Shown here in pieces: positions 10,220-17,469 of a DNA stretch of 38,224 nucleotides; position 1 is the stretch's first letter; every line of letters begins with the position of its first letter. The stretch is from Polynucleobacter sp. GTDB taxonomy: Bacteria > Pseudomonadota > Gammaproteobacteria > Burkholderiales > Burkholderiaceae. Under the pieces are notes generated by a model. It did not search any database. It saw only the letters and a list, made by a program, of their open reading frames with translations, and was not told where the DNA came from. Made by a program: the position numbers and the translations under genes. The stretch covers positions 1 to 38,224 of the forward strand of contig JAHEBW010000008.1 in the NCBI GenBank assembly GCA_024642065.1, read 5' to 3'.

Positions 10220-10723
10220 GTGAACTCACTAGGCGACAACACATTAATTGAAACTTCAGTAGTGGAATCTTTGGCTGCCATTCTTTTAAAGAACCACTGG
10301 CGCCTTACAACTGCTGAGTCATGCACGGGTGGCTTAGTGGCTGCGAGCCTAACCAATTTAGCGGGCTCAAGTGAATGGTTTGAAAGAGGTTATGTTACAT
10401 ATAGCAACGATGCCAAATCAGAGGATATTGGGGTTGATGCACACCTTATTCAAGATCATGGCGCAGTTAGCGAGCAAGTTGCTAAAGCCATGGCAATCGG
10501 CGCGAAACAATCAAGCAATTCTAATATTGCTCTGTCGATTACGGGGATTGCAGGCCCAACAGGCGGCAGCAAAGAGAAGCCAGTCGGAACCGTTTGCTTT
10601 GCTTGGGCTTTAGATAATGATCAAGTTTTTTCTGAAACGAAATTATTCTCGGGTGAGCGTTTAGATATAAGAACTCAAGCCTCTACATTTGCACTCAATC
10701 AATTAATCGCCTTAGTTCAATAG
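10220..10723 (+). CDS. pncC: Nicotinamide-nucleotide amidohydrolase (CinA C-terminal family)
   Basis: Deamidates NMN to nicotinate mononucleotide in the pyridine nucleotide salvage cycle. It is a stand-alone CinA C-terminal domain of 167 aa from the GTG at 10220. Key motifs are TAESCTGGLVAASLTN with the catalytic serine/threonine region near residue 30, GYVTYSNDAKSEDIGV, GAVSEQVAKAMAIGAK and ITGIAGPTGGSKEKPVGTV. The frame could also begin at TTG 10181 inside pgpA; the GTG 13 bp after the pgpA stop is preferred, but no strong ribosome-binding site settles it. Its last 12 bases overlap the end of the convergent toxin-like gene. Confidence 0.9.
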   Translation: MNSLGDNTLIETSVVESLAAILLKNHWRLTTAESCTGGLVAASLTNLAGSSEWFERGYVTYSNDAKSEDIGVDAHLIQDHGAVSEQVAKAMAIGAKQSSNSNIALSITGIAGPTGGSKEKPVGTVCFAWALDNDQVFSETKLFSGERLDIRTQASTFALNQLIALVQ

Positions 10724-11479
10724 TTGATTAGCAATCCACAGCTCGTATTCTCTAAATTTAACTTTAAAGAATTTATAAATCTCGTCAACTGACACTTCTA
10801 CATTAACTGGTAACAAACCTTCATCATCTCGATCCAAAGGAATTTTCCCAGTCAATATAGCCTTAAAATATTCAAGATCATCAGTAGCTGAAAATTGGCT
10901 GAAATTATTAATGAAGTCAACAAAACTGTAATTATGATCGCGCATTAAAACCATCAAGTCATACATATCTCTTGAACGAACACGATTTTTCAATACAAGA
11001 GTTTTTGCCATCTGTATTCCCTCCACACCCATCATTGGAAGTACCCACAAGTCATTGTGTTTGGCGGTTTTCCTGTAAAACTCTTTTTGCTCCTGCGTCA
11101 TACCAAGAATAAAAAAAGTGACTTTTACATCATCAATCGTGAAATCTCGAACATAGTCATTCAAATTCAATCCCGTTTGGATTTTGAATTGGGATGTCTG
11201 AGCAATAGAGTTAATTTGTTTTATATAGTGGTTCGGTTGGATAGCGGCCAAAAATTGATCAATTGCATAACCTGGTAATGTATTGTCAAAGCAAGCAAAA
11301 TCCAAATCATTACTTCTTCTATGACCAATTTGAAGTGCTAAGGCAGTGCCACCAACTAAACAAAGAGTTTCATTAAGTCTCAGTTGGCGAATTAAGCTCT
11401 CATGCCCTTTGAATTTTTCAAATAGCTTTAGAGTTGTCGGCGGAAGAACTTCTAGTTTCATTTTGATCAAGTCAGTCAT
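10712..11479 (-). CDS. AbiEii/AbiGii-type nucleotidyltransferase toxin-like protein
   Basis: Predicted member of the AbiEii/AbiGii (COG2253-like) nucleotidyltransferase family; characterised relatives are toxins that transfer nucleotides to RNA targets such as tRNA. From ATG 11479 it is 255 aa. The polymerase-beta-type core is visible: LVGGTALALQ (residues 41-50, with the GG of the active site at 43-44) and HRRSNDLDF (53-61, aspartates 58 and 60). A later strand is DDVKVTFFIL, and the conserved helix LVLKNRVRSRDMYDLMVL follows. A longer frame to 11530 exists, but ATG 11479 starts one base after the upstream gene's stop, the usual arrangement of such pairs. The last codons overlap pncC, which runs the other way. 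Toxicity is inferred from family and context. Confidence 0.85.
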   Translation of the reverse strand: MTDLIKMKLEVLPPTTLKLFEKFKGHESLIRQLRLNETLCLVGGTALALQIGHRRSNDLDFACFDNTLPGYAIDQFLAAIQPNHYIKQINSIAQTSQFKIQTGLNLNDYVRDFTIDDVKVTFFILGMTQEQKEFYRKTAKHNDLWVLPMMGVEGIQMAKTLVLKNRVRSRDMYDLMVLMRDHNYSFVDFINNFSQFSATDDLEYFKAILTGKIPLDRDDEGLLPVNVEVSVDEIYKFFKVKFREYELWIANQLLN

Positions 11480-11480
11480 T

Positions 11481-11999
11481 TCAAGCTGCCTTTTTATTAA
11501 TGGCTTCATGAATGACATCCATGATTTCAATTAAATCTTCACGAATTTCATCATAGAAAGAAGATTTAATTTCATCATCAATTCTCTCCACTCCAAAACG
11601 TTTGCATAAGCGAACAATATCTGCAAACCGTAATCCTTTTAACACTTTCATGATGAATACATCGTCAGATAAATGTCCTGGGCTAGACCAATCATAAGGA
11701 AAGTCAAATTTTTCAGAAACCTCAAACTTTACAGCAGCTTCTTTTACCGACTTGATTGATTTTGTTTTAACAATCTCATAGTTTTTTTGAGTTGGTAAAT
11801 CAAAGCCAGACTGAAAATAATCCATAGCTTGCAGCAGTAGATGGCTACCGACATTTTTCCCAGCTTCTAAATCAGCGATTGTTTGACGGCGAACCCCAAA
11901 AGCCTGGGCAACTTGATCTTGAGTCAGCCCCATAGCTTTACGTCTTTGACGCAAATCTTGTCCGATTGATGTTGCTTGACTGAGGGCTGGTTGACTCAT
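11481..11999 (-). CDS. XRE-type HTH antitoxin-like protein, partner of the AbiEii-type gene
   Basis: 172 aa. Residues ~12-62 form an XRE/Cro-type helix-turn-helix (DLRQRRKAMGLTQDQVAQAF, GVRRQTIADLEAGKN). The C-terminal half, with FPYDWSSPGHLSDDVFIMKV and RFADIVRLCKRFGVERI, resembles a small domain I associate with genes next to AbiEii-like nucleotidyltransferases; this association is from memory. It directly precedes the nucleotidyltransferase gene (TGA-a-ATG), so the two form one unit. Known AbiE pairs use a winged-helix antitoxin of another kind (AbiEi), so this is a different antitoxin type. Likely role: DNA-binding autorepressor and antagonist of the toxin. The start ATG at 11999 lies inside an inverted repeat. 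Confidence 0.82.
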   Translation of the reverse strand: MSQPALSQATSIGQDLRQRRKAMGLTQDQVAQAFGVRRQTIADLEAGKNVGSHLLLQAMDYFQSGFDLPTQKNYEIVKTKSIKSVKEAAVKFEVSEKFDFPYDWSSPGHLSDDVFIMKVLKGLRFADIVRLCKRFGVERIDDEIKSSFYDEIREDLIEIMDVIHEAINKKAA

Positions 12000-12023
12000 A
12001 ATGTTCTATTTATATAACATTAT
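11998..12023. promoter_or_regulatory. Candidate operator 1 over the antitoxin start codon
   Basis: Inverted repeat ATAATGTT-N10-AACATTAT with perfect 8-bp arms. It covers the start codon and the presumed -10 region of the antitoxin gene. The core TAATGTT/AACATTA is shared with candidate operator 2. Binding by the adjacent HTH protein is inference. Confidence 0.7.
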
Positions 12024-12042
12024 TGTCTAATTTTCAAGTCAA
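12014..12042 (-). promoter_or_regulatory. Candidate promoter of the antitoxin-toxin pair
   Basis: On the minus strand a -35 TTGACT (12037-12042) is followed, after 17 bp, by a -10 TGTTAT (12014-12019). The -10 lies inside operator 1. Transcription would begin only about 8 bases before the antitoxin ATG, giving a very short leader with no room for a normal Shine-Dalgarno. Confidence 0.55.
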
Positions 12043-12050
12043 TTGCTTAG

Positions 12051-12074
12051 TAATGTTATAAATAACTAACATTA
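12051..12074. promoter_or_regulatory. Candidate operator 2, overlapping the mtgA stop codon
   Basis: Inverted repeat TAATGTTA-N8-TAACATTA with perfect 8-bp arms, just upstream of the presumed -35 box of the antitoxin gene. The mtgA stop codon (12072-12074) lies in its right arm. Its inner arm also pairs with operator 1: TATAACATTA at 12013-12022 against TAATGTTATA at 12051-12060, 10 bp perfect. Confidence 0.7.
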
Positions 12075-12767
12075 CTTGTTCATTCGTTCCAAAATGAAAT
12101 CAATTCGTGCCGGGAAATTAACTCGGGCGCTTGAGCAATATTTCACCTTGTCATAGCACTTGGGTGCAGGTAAAGCAGCAGCTAACGAAGCTGCCTCCTC
12201 CATTGATAGCTGATGAGGCTTGAGTGAAAAATAATGCTGCGCTGCTGCACCAATCCCAAAAACACCCTCGCCCCACTCTACGTTGTTTAAATAAATTTCA
12301 AAAATTCTTTCTTTAGGCAATGCAATTTCGAGCATGCCAGTAATTAATAATTCTTGAATCTTGCGAGCGTAATTCTTTTCTCCCGAGAGAAATAAATTCT
12401 TTGCGAGTTGTTGAGTGATGGTTGAACCACCCCTCAAATGTTTACTATTTTTCTGATTGCGGTTCCAGGCATCTTTCATCGCCTGCGGCTCAAAACCAGA
12501 ATGGCGGTAAAAATCACTATCTTCACTAATGGTGATAGCCCGCTTGAGATAAGGAGAAATTTTCTTGAACTCCACCCACTCTTGCTTCAAGCCACAGTCA
12601 TGAATGTAGGGAATGCTCCAACCGCAAATACGGTGGCGCTCAGCCAACTGGAATGATGTGACTGTTGGATTGACCCAACGCCACGCCAAAATTTGCAAAA
12701 AGAAAAAAGCCTGCAAAGCCAAGATGCCTATCAAAACTACTGAAATGAAATAACGTAAATATTTCAT
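12072..12767 (-). CDS. mtgA: Monofunctional biosynthetic peptidoglycan transglycosylase
   Basis: Inner-membrane glycosyltransferase of family GT51 that polymerises lipid II into glycan strands, without a transpeptidase domain. 231 aa with one N-terminal membrane anchor (about residues 5-29). The catalytic region follows: ISEDSDFYRHSGFEPQAM with the essential glutamate, then RGGSTITQQLAKNLFLSGE, RKIQELLITGMLEIALPK and EIYLNNVEWGEGVFGIGAAA. It is the last gene of a minus-strand run and starts 10 bp after the aroE stop. Its stop codon falls inside operator 2 of the toxin-antitoxin-like pair. Confidence 0.95.
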   Translation of the reverse strand: MKYLRYFISVVLIGILALQAFFFLQILAWRWVNPTVTSFQLAERHRICGWSIPYIHDCGLKQEWVEFKKISPYLKRAITISEDSDFYRHSGFEPQAMKDAWNRNQKNSKHLRGGSTITQQLAKNLFLSGEKNYARKIQELLITGMLEIALPKERIFEIYLNNVEWGEGVFGIGAAAQHYFSLKPHQLSMEEAASLAAALPAPKCYDKVKYCSSARVNFPARIDFILERMNK

Positions 12768-12777
12768 CTGGTGTTAT

Positions 12778-13698
12778 TTATGCTGATAGATAACTGGCGC
12801 GAGTGGCTTGAAGTGCCCCATCAATATCTAGAGCTAGATTGGGGTTACGCCAAGTAATAAAAGCATCAGCCGCTTGCTGCACCAGCATACCTAAACCATC
12901 AACAGCAAGAATATCCAAGCTAGATGCATCTTTCATAAACTGAGTATCTTTGCCATAGACCATGTCATAAGCAATAGTTTTAGAGTGCGCCAACTTTTGC
13001 AAAAGTTCTTTGGCGATGGGCGAGCTATCACCCAAACCAGTCGCAGTGGCATTCAGAATCAAATCAAATTTTTCAGCATTTTCTAGTTTATTAGAATTTT
13101 CAGATTTGTTAGCTGCACCACTTAACTCATCCAAAGCAATAGCGTGAAGACCGGGAAACTGCTTAGCTAAATCTTGAGCCTTAGAGAAAGTGCGATTAGC
13201 TATAGAAATGCTATGAATACCTAGGCTCATTAAAGGATCAATCACACCTTGTGCCGCGCCACCTGCCCCAAGAATTAATACTCTAGCTTCTTGTGGCTTG
13301 ATGTTTTGCTGTTTTAAAAGACGCTCAAGATCTCTAACAAAACCGACACCATCGGTGTTATCACACCAGAGCTCACCGTCTTTGATCCAAAGAACATTCG
13401 CTGCTTTTGCAATTTCTGCGCGTGCAGTTTTCTTATGCGCCATTTCATATGCTTCTAATTTAAATGGCACCGTAATATTTAACCCCTTACCGCCTTGGGC
13501 AAAGAATTCTTGAGCCTTAACTTTAAATTCCTTGAGCTCTGCGTATATTCGGCCGTAGTGAATAGGCTGTTTTGTTTGTTCAGCAAAAAATTGATGAATA
13601 ACTGGTGACTTACTGTGGACAATAGGATTCCCAATCACCCCGTACACATCTTTACCAGGGTGATCGTTAGGATTCAATTGCGGCTTTAAGTCATCCAT
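12778..13698 (-). CDS. aroE: Shikimate dehydrogenase
   Basis: Reduces 3-dehydroshikimate to shikimate with NADPH in aromatic amino acid synthesis. 306 aa, slightly longer than the common ~275 aa because of short insertions (for example a charged stretch around SGAANKSENSNKLENAEKF). Motifs: YGVIGNPIVHSKSPVIH near residue 19 (substrate site), GLNITVPFKLEAYEMA with the catalytic lysine near residue 96, CDNTDGVGFVRDL, the nucleotide-binding ILGAGGAAQGV, and ANRTFSKAQDLAKQF. It sits between a tonB-like gene and mtgA on the same strand. Confidence 0.95.
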   Translation of the reverse strand: MDDLKPQLNPNDHPGKDVYGVIGNPIVHSKSPVIHQFFAEQTKQPIHYGRIYAELKEFKVKAQEFFAQGGKGLNITVPFKLEAYEMAHKKTARAEIAKAANVLWIKDGELWCDNTDGVGFVRDLERLLKQQNIKPQEARVLILGAGGAAQGVIDPLMSLGIHSISIANRTFSKAQDLAKQFPGLHAIALDELSGAANKSENSNKLENAEKFDLILNATATGLGDSSPIAKELLQKLAHSKTIAYDMVYGKDTQFMKDASSLDILAVDGLGMLVQQAADAFITWRNPNLALDIDGALQATRASYLSA

Positions 13699-13747
13699 TG
13701 TTTGAGAGCTTCTTTGTTTTATTACTTAATTATTTATATTTGTAGCA

Positions 13748-14566
13748 TCACTTCAATTCTGCACCATCTCGGGTAAATTCAAAAGTAGATACCCAATCTA
13801 AAATATCAATTTGGCGACGCATACGATCAGTAAATCGACCAAAAGGCGCTGCTGAACGAATAATGGCAACGGCTTGACGATCTAACTCTTGATTGCCAGA
13901 GGATTTCATTACCGTCACACCATCCTTCGATAAACGACCCTGCTGATCAACGCTCACCATCACCACCAAGCTGCCATATAAGGCCTTGCCTTGAACTCTT
14001 GGAAAGTGTGTCGTGCCAAAAGCTTCAATTTGTTTGCGCATAGCATCGTAATAATGAGCAAATACAACAGATTTAGCACTTGTAGCAGTCACAACGGCTC
14101 GACGTGGCACTTGTCCATCTTTTTGCAGGCGCTTAGCGAGTTCAGCCTCCAATGGATTTGATTCAGTTTGCTGCACTGACTTTTTTCCATTAACAGTGCT
14201 AGCGCTATTGGCATGACCCTCTTTCATCTGAGACAAAAGGCGCTTTTGCTCTGCCTGCATTTTTTCAAGTTTTTCGGCTAATTGAGGATCTGCTCGACGC
14301 AATGCACTTGCTTGCGCTTCTTTTAACTCGCCTCCACCATTCAAATCAGCTTGAGCTAAACGTTTAGGATTAACTGGTGCCGTCGTACTACGAGCATTCA
14401 CTAGGACAACACTCAATGGTGTTTTTAGACGACGTGCCTTCTCATTATCTTCATGCCATTTAAATGCAAGCAAGATAATGTGCAAAAAAACAGATGCGCC
14501 AATGGCATAAACCATTGGTCTTTGCCAGTCTCTCCAATCGAGGCTTGCGTACTTAGTCAGTTGCAC
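13748..14566 (-). CDS. TonB C-terminal-domain envelope protein
   Basis: 272 aa. One N-terminal membrane helix (about residues 20-35, VYAIGASVFLHIILLAFKW) is followed by a charged periplasmic linker with many Glu/Lys/Gln residues (likely coiled coil, about 90-125). The C-terminal ~90 residues match the TonB domain: PRVQGKALYGSLVVMVSVDQ, VMKSSGNQELDRQAVAII and RSAAPFGRF. TonB proteins couple inner-membrane energy to outer-membrane receptors, but no exbB/exbD is nearby, so the exact partner is unknown. It overlaps the end of the RNB-nuclease gene by 14 bp, so translation is probably coupled. Confidence 0.85.
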   Translation of the reverse strand: MQLTKYASLDWRDWQRPMVYAIGASVFLHIILLAFKWHEDNEKARRLKTPLSVVLVNARSTTAPVNPKRLAQADLNGGGELKEAQASALRRADPQLAEKLEKMQAEQKRLLSQMKEGHANSASTVNGKKSVQQTESNPLEAELAKRLQKDGQVPRRAVVTATSAKSVVFAHYYDAMRKQIEAFGTTHFPRVQGKALYGSLVVMVSVDQQGRLSKDGVTVMKSSGNQELDRQAVAIIRSAAPFGRFTDRMRRQIDILDWVSTFEFTRDGAELK

Positions 14567-16649
14567 CAGAATTCACTTCAGAATGAACATTGACTTCTGC
14601 GTTATCACCAGAAGAGTCATCAGCAACAGAATCAAATGTTATGTCGGTGGCTGCAGATTCAATCACTCCCAAATACCGCACGCTAGCTTCTAAAGATAAG
14701 AAATCAATTTCAAGAACTTCAACCTCAGCTCTAGCTCCACGAGCTTGTTCTGCCAATTCAGGGATTGATAAACGCAATGGAATTTCTTCAACACGAGCTT
14801 GGCCATCTTTGAGATGTCTCACAACACCCTTCCAAGGTAGGCCTGCTTGTTTTAAATATTGGAAACACCAATATCGCTCCATTTGATTTTGATGATCACC
14901 ATAAGCAGCGTAAGTGCCATCAAAGTCTGCAGCAATTGCCATCAACTCAGCATCTTTAGGTTTAAATGGCGCCACTAATTTAGCGGTCACGCCATGCTGA
15001 GCCATAGCAATCAACTGCCATTGATTAACCAAATCAACATAGCGACGTAAAGGTGATGTGCACCATGAGTAATTTTCAACGCCAAGCCCTTCGTGTGGTC
15101 CTGGTGCTGTTTGCATCCTCGTTCTCTGAGGACCCCAACCTTTTTGAGTTCTATAAATACCAGGAACACTGTGGCTGGCTAATTGATTACCCCAAGTGCT
15201 GTTGCAATAAATCATCCACTCAGCAACGATTGAATCTAAAACGGATCCTCGCTGGCGTGGTTTTATTTCAACAACACCATCAGTGACTTTGAAATTAAAG
15301 TCTCTTGCCAGCGCTTGCGGATCTGGCAAACCTAAGACCTCGGCTCTCAAGCCATTAGCAACTCGTTGCTCTTGACGTCGGGCATGCAGTTGCTTAGCAG
15401 AGCGCCACAAAACAGCTAGCTCATGTTGGTATGGCAACTTTGCAGAATTTGAGACATCCGACAAAGACTCTTCAGTTACCAAATCTTCTAAGTTATCCAA
15501 TCGCAAGTTGTGCGCCATAGGAACGCGTTCGACCTTAGTGACTGGCGCGTGATCGCCCTCTAAGACAGGTATACCATCTGCATCAATCGTGACGTATAAG
15601 GAGACAGCTGGTCGCAAAGGTAAATCATCATTCACACCTTCTGCGGCATGCAAAGAAAATACATCAATGACCTGATCCGGCAACATCGTGATTTTTCCAC
15701 CCGGAAAATACACCGTTGATAATCGCTGACGAGCAATTTGATCTAGCGCCCCGCCTCTAGCAATCGCTAATGCAGGAGCAGCAATGTGCACACCAATGCG
15801 ATAGTGATCTTTTAAATCTGCTAATGCTGTTACTGAAAAGGCATCATCAATTTCTGTGGTGCTTGCATCGTCAATCGAAAAAGCGCGGACATTAGATATT
15901 GGCAATTGATTTAAAGCAGTTTGCCAATCAGCTTCTTCACTGGCCTGCAATGTGACATTAAATCCAGTGCCCTTCGGAAAATGCTCTTTTAAGAATTTAC
16001 CTTCGTGATAAACCAAAGCAGAACCCAAGACGCCGCACTTTAAAAATAGTTCAGCAATGCCGCCCTTTAAACCCTGAGATGCGGCATGAACAGCCTTATA
16101 GGCCGTTGTGTTTTTATCCGGAGCAAATAACAGAGCATTAACCTGAGGATGTATTTCTTCAGGTAAGCGCCATTCTCGTAACTCAGCTTCCCAAGCTTCT
16201 TGCTTGGCTAACTCTAATTTTTTTCTTTCAACCGCCAATAGGGCTGCTTTCAATTGATCTTCCGGTGCTCGCAAAAACTGACCGCGGCCTTTTCTGCGGA
16301 AGTAAACAGGGGCACCTTGAAGTGCGATTGCTAAAGCAGTTTGCTGCAGCGATGTTGAGGTTTCACCAAAATATTCTTTTGCCAAATCCAAGAATTGGAA
16401 TTCGCCATTACCGGCGCACTCCCAAACAAAATCTAAATCAATTTCATCTGCAAGTAATTTTGCTTGGGGTAAAAACTCCGCAACCGGAATAGCTGGGGGG
16501 CATTGAAAACGCAACCAAACATCTTTAGATTTCAATTTGCCACGTTTGCCACCAATGCTCTCAACCGCCAAGGGCTCAGATTCAGCGCCAGATGCTGTTA
16601 TTAATGTGGCGATCTTAATGTCGCCACCTTCTTCAAAAAGCAAATGCAT
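14553..16649 (-). CDS. RNB-domain exoribonuclease (RNase II/R family)
   Basis: Predicted 3'-5' exoribonuclease, 698 aa. The central RNB catalytic domain spans roughly residues 245-570. Clustered acidic metal-binding residues are in AFSIDDASTTEIDDAFSV, followed by YRIGVHIAAPALAIA, RLSTVYFPGGKITMLP, IVAEWMIYCNSTWG and the late SPLRRYVDLVNQWQL. The first ~240 residues are a lineage-type N-terminal part rather than the classic cold-shock domains, and a clear C-terminal S1 domain was not recognised. Its ATG overlaps the fabG stop (TAATG), which implies translational coupling. It is neither clearly rnb nor rnr, so no symbol is given. Confidence 0.88.
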   Translation of the reverse strand: MHLLFEEGGDIKIATLITASGAESEPLAVESIGGKRGKLKSKDVWLRFQCPPAIPVAEFLPQAKLLADEIDLDFVWECAGNGEFQFLDLAKEYFGETSTSLQQTALAIALQGAPVYFRRKGRGQFLRAPEDQLKAALLAVERKKLELAKQEAWEAELREWRLPEEIHPQVNALLFAPDKNTTAYKAVHAASQGLKGGIAELFLKCGVLGSALVYHEGKFLKEHFPKGTGFNVTLQASEEADWQTALNQLPISNVRAFSIDDASTTEIDDAFSVTALADLKDHYRIGVHIAAPALAIARGGALDQIARQRLSTVYFPGGKITMLPDQVIDVFSLHAAEGVNDDLPLRPAVSLYVTIDADGIPVLEGDHAPVTKVERVPMAHNLRLDNLEDLVTEESLSDVSNSAKLPYQHELAVLWRSAKQLHARRQEQRVANGLRAEVLGLPDPQALARDFNFKVTDGVVEIKPRQRGSVLDSIVAEWMIYCNSTWGNQLASHSVPGIYRTQKGWGPQRTRMQTAPGPHEGLGVENYSWCTSPLRRYVDLVNQWQLIAMAQHGVTAKLVAPFKPKDAELMAIAADFDGTYAAYGDHQNQMERYWCFQYLKQAGLPWKGVVRHLKDGQARVEEIPLRLSIPELAEQARGARAEVEVLEIDFLSLEASVRYLGVIESAATDITFDSVADDSSGDNAEVNVHSEVNSGATD

Positions 16650-17422
16650 TAAAGAGAGATTCCACCGCTCGCTTCAAGAGCGATACCGTTGATGTAGCTT
16701 GATTCATCACTAGCTAGAAATGCATAAACGTTTGCAAGCTCTTCAGGCTTACCTAATCGGCGCAACCATGAACGATCTTGCATACCCTTCAAAACATCTT
16801 CTGGCATTGAAGCCAAGATACCCGTTTCTACAAAACCTGGGCAAACAGCATTCACTCGAATACCTTTAGGCCCTAACTCTCTAGCCCAAGTCATCGTGAA
16901 GCCAACCACACCAAACTTTGTTGCAGCGTAGTTTGTTTGACCAAAATTGCCATAAAGACCAACAACACTTGACGCACTCACAATGGAACCTTTGCCTGCC
17001 TTTAACATATGCGGCACAACCGCTTGTGTGCAATTAAAGACACCCTTTAAGTTCACATCAATGACTGCATCAAACTGCTCTTCTGTCATATTTACCAAAC
17101 GAGCATCTTTTGTGATGCCGGCATTATTGATGAGTACATCTATACGTCCATGTTTCGCAATAACAGCATTAACCACCGCATCAATAGTAGGGCGATCAGT
17201 GACATTCATAACATGGCCTTCAACTCCGCCAATGTCATTGTTAATTTGTATTTTTGCGACCGCTTGATTGACTTGCTCAGCATTCATGTCACAAATAATT
17301 GCAATGGCTCCCTCATCAACAAATTTTTGAGCTGTAGCAAATCCAATTCCATTTGCAGCTCCGGTAATGATGGCGACTTTTTGATTTAAACGAAAAGCTT
17401 TGTTGTTTGAGTTATTTGTCAT
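16649..17422 (-). CDS. fabG: Short-chain dehydrogenase, 3-oxoacyl-ACP reductase type
   Basis: NAD(P)H-dependent reductase of the classical SDR family, 257 aa. The nucleotide-binding [10 protein letters not shown] is near residue 20 and [20 protein letters not shown] near residue 95. The catalytic serine is in [14 protein letters not shown], and the YxxxK pair is in [10 protein letters not shown]. The closing [16 protein letters not shown] is typical of FabG and PhaB-like reductases. Because fatty-acid genes are not adjacent, it could be an extra FabG or an acetoacetyl-CoA reductase-like enzyme; the class is certain, the substrate is not. It overlaps the RNB gene by one base and lies 47 bp after mpl. 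Confidence 0.85.
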   Translation of the reverse strand: MTNNSNNKAFRLNQKVAIITGAANGIGFATAQKFVDEGAIAIICDMNAEQVNQAVAKIQINNDIGGVEGHVMNVTDRPTIDAVVNAVIAKHGRIDVLINNAGITKDARLVNMTEEQFDAVIDVNLKGVFNCTQAVVPHMLKAGKGSIVSASSVVGLYGNFGQTNYAATKFGVVGFTMTWARELGPKGIRVNAVCPGFVETGILASMPEDVLKGMQDRSWLRRLGKPEELANVYAFLASDESSYINGIALEASGGISL

Positions 17423-17469
17423 GATTTATTCGCTTCTTTGGCAGTTATATTTTGTTATGACTATTTAAA

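Noticed and set aside
10700..12080. Insertion sequence or prophage carrying the toxin-antitoxin-like pair
   Set aside because: No transposase, integrase, terminal inverted repeats or target duplications were seen; the only repeats are the operator-like palindromes.
16983..17267. 94-codon plus-strand frame inside fabG
   Set aside because: Antisense shadow of a clear SDR gene; no recognisable motifs.
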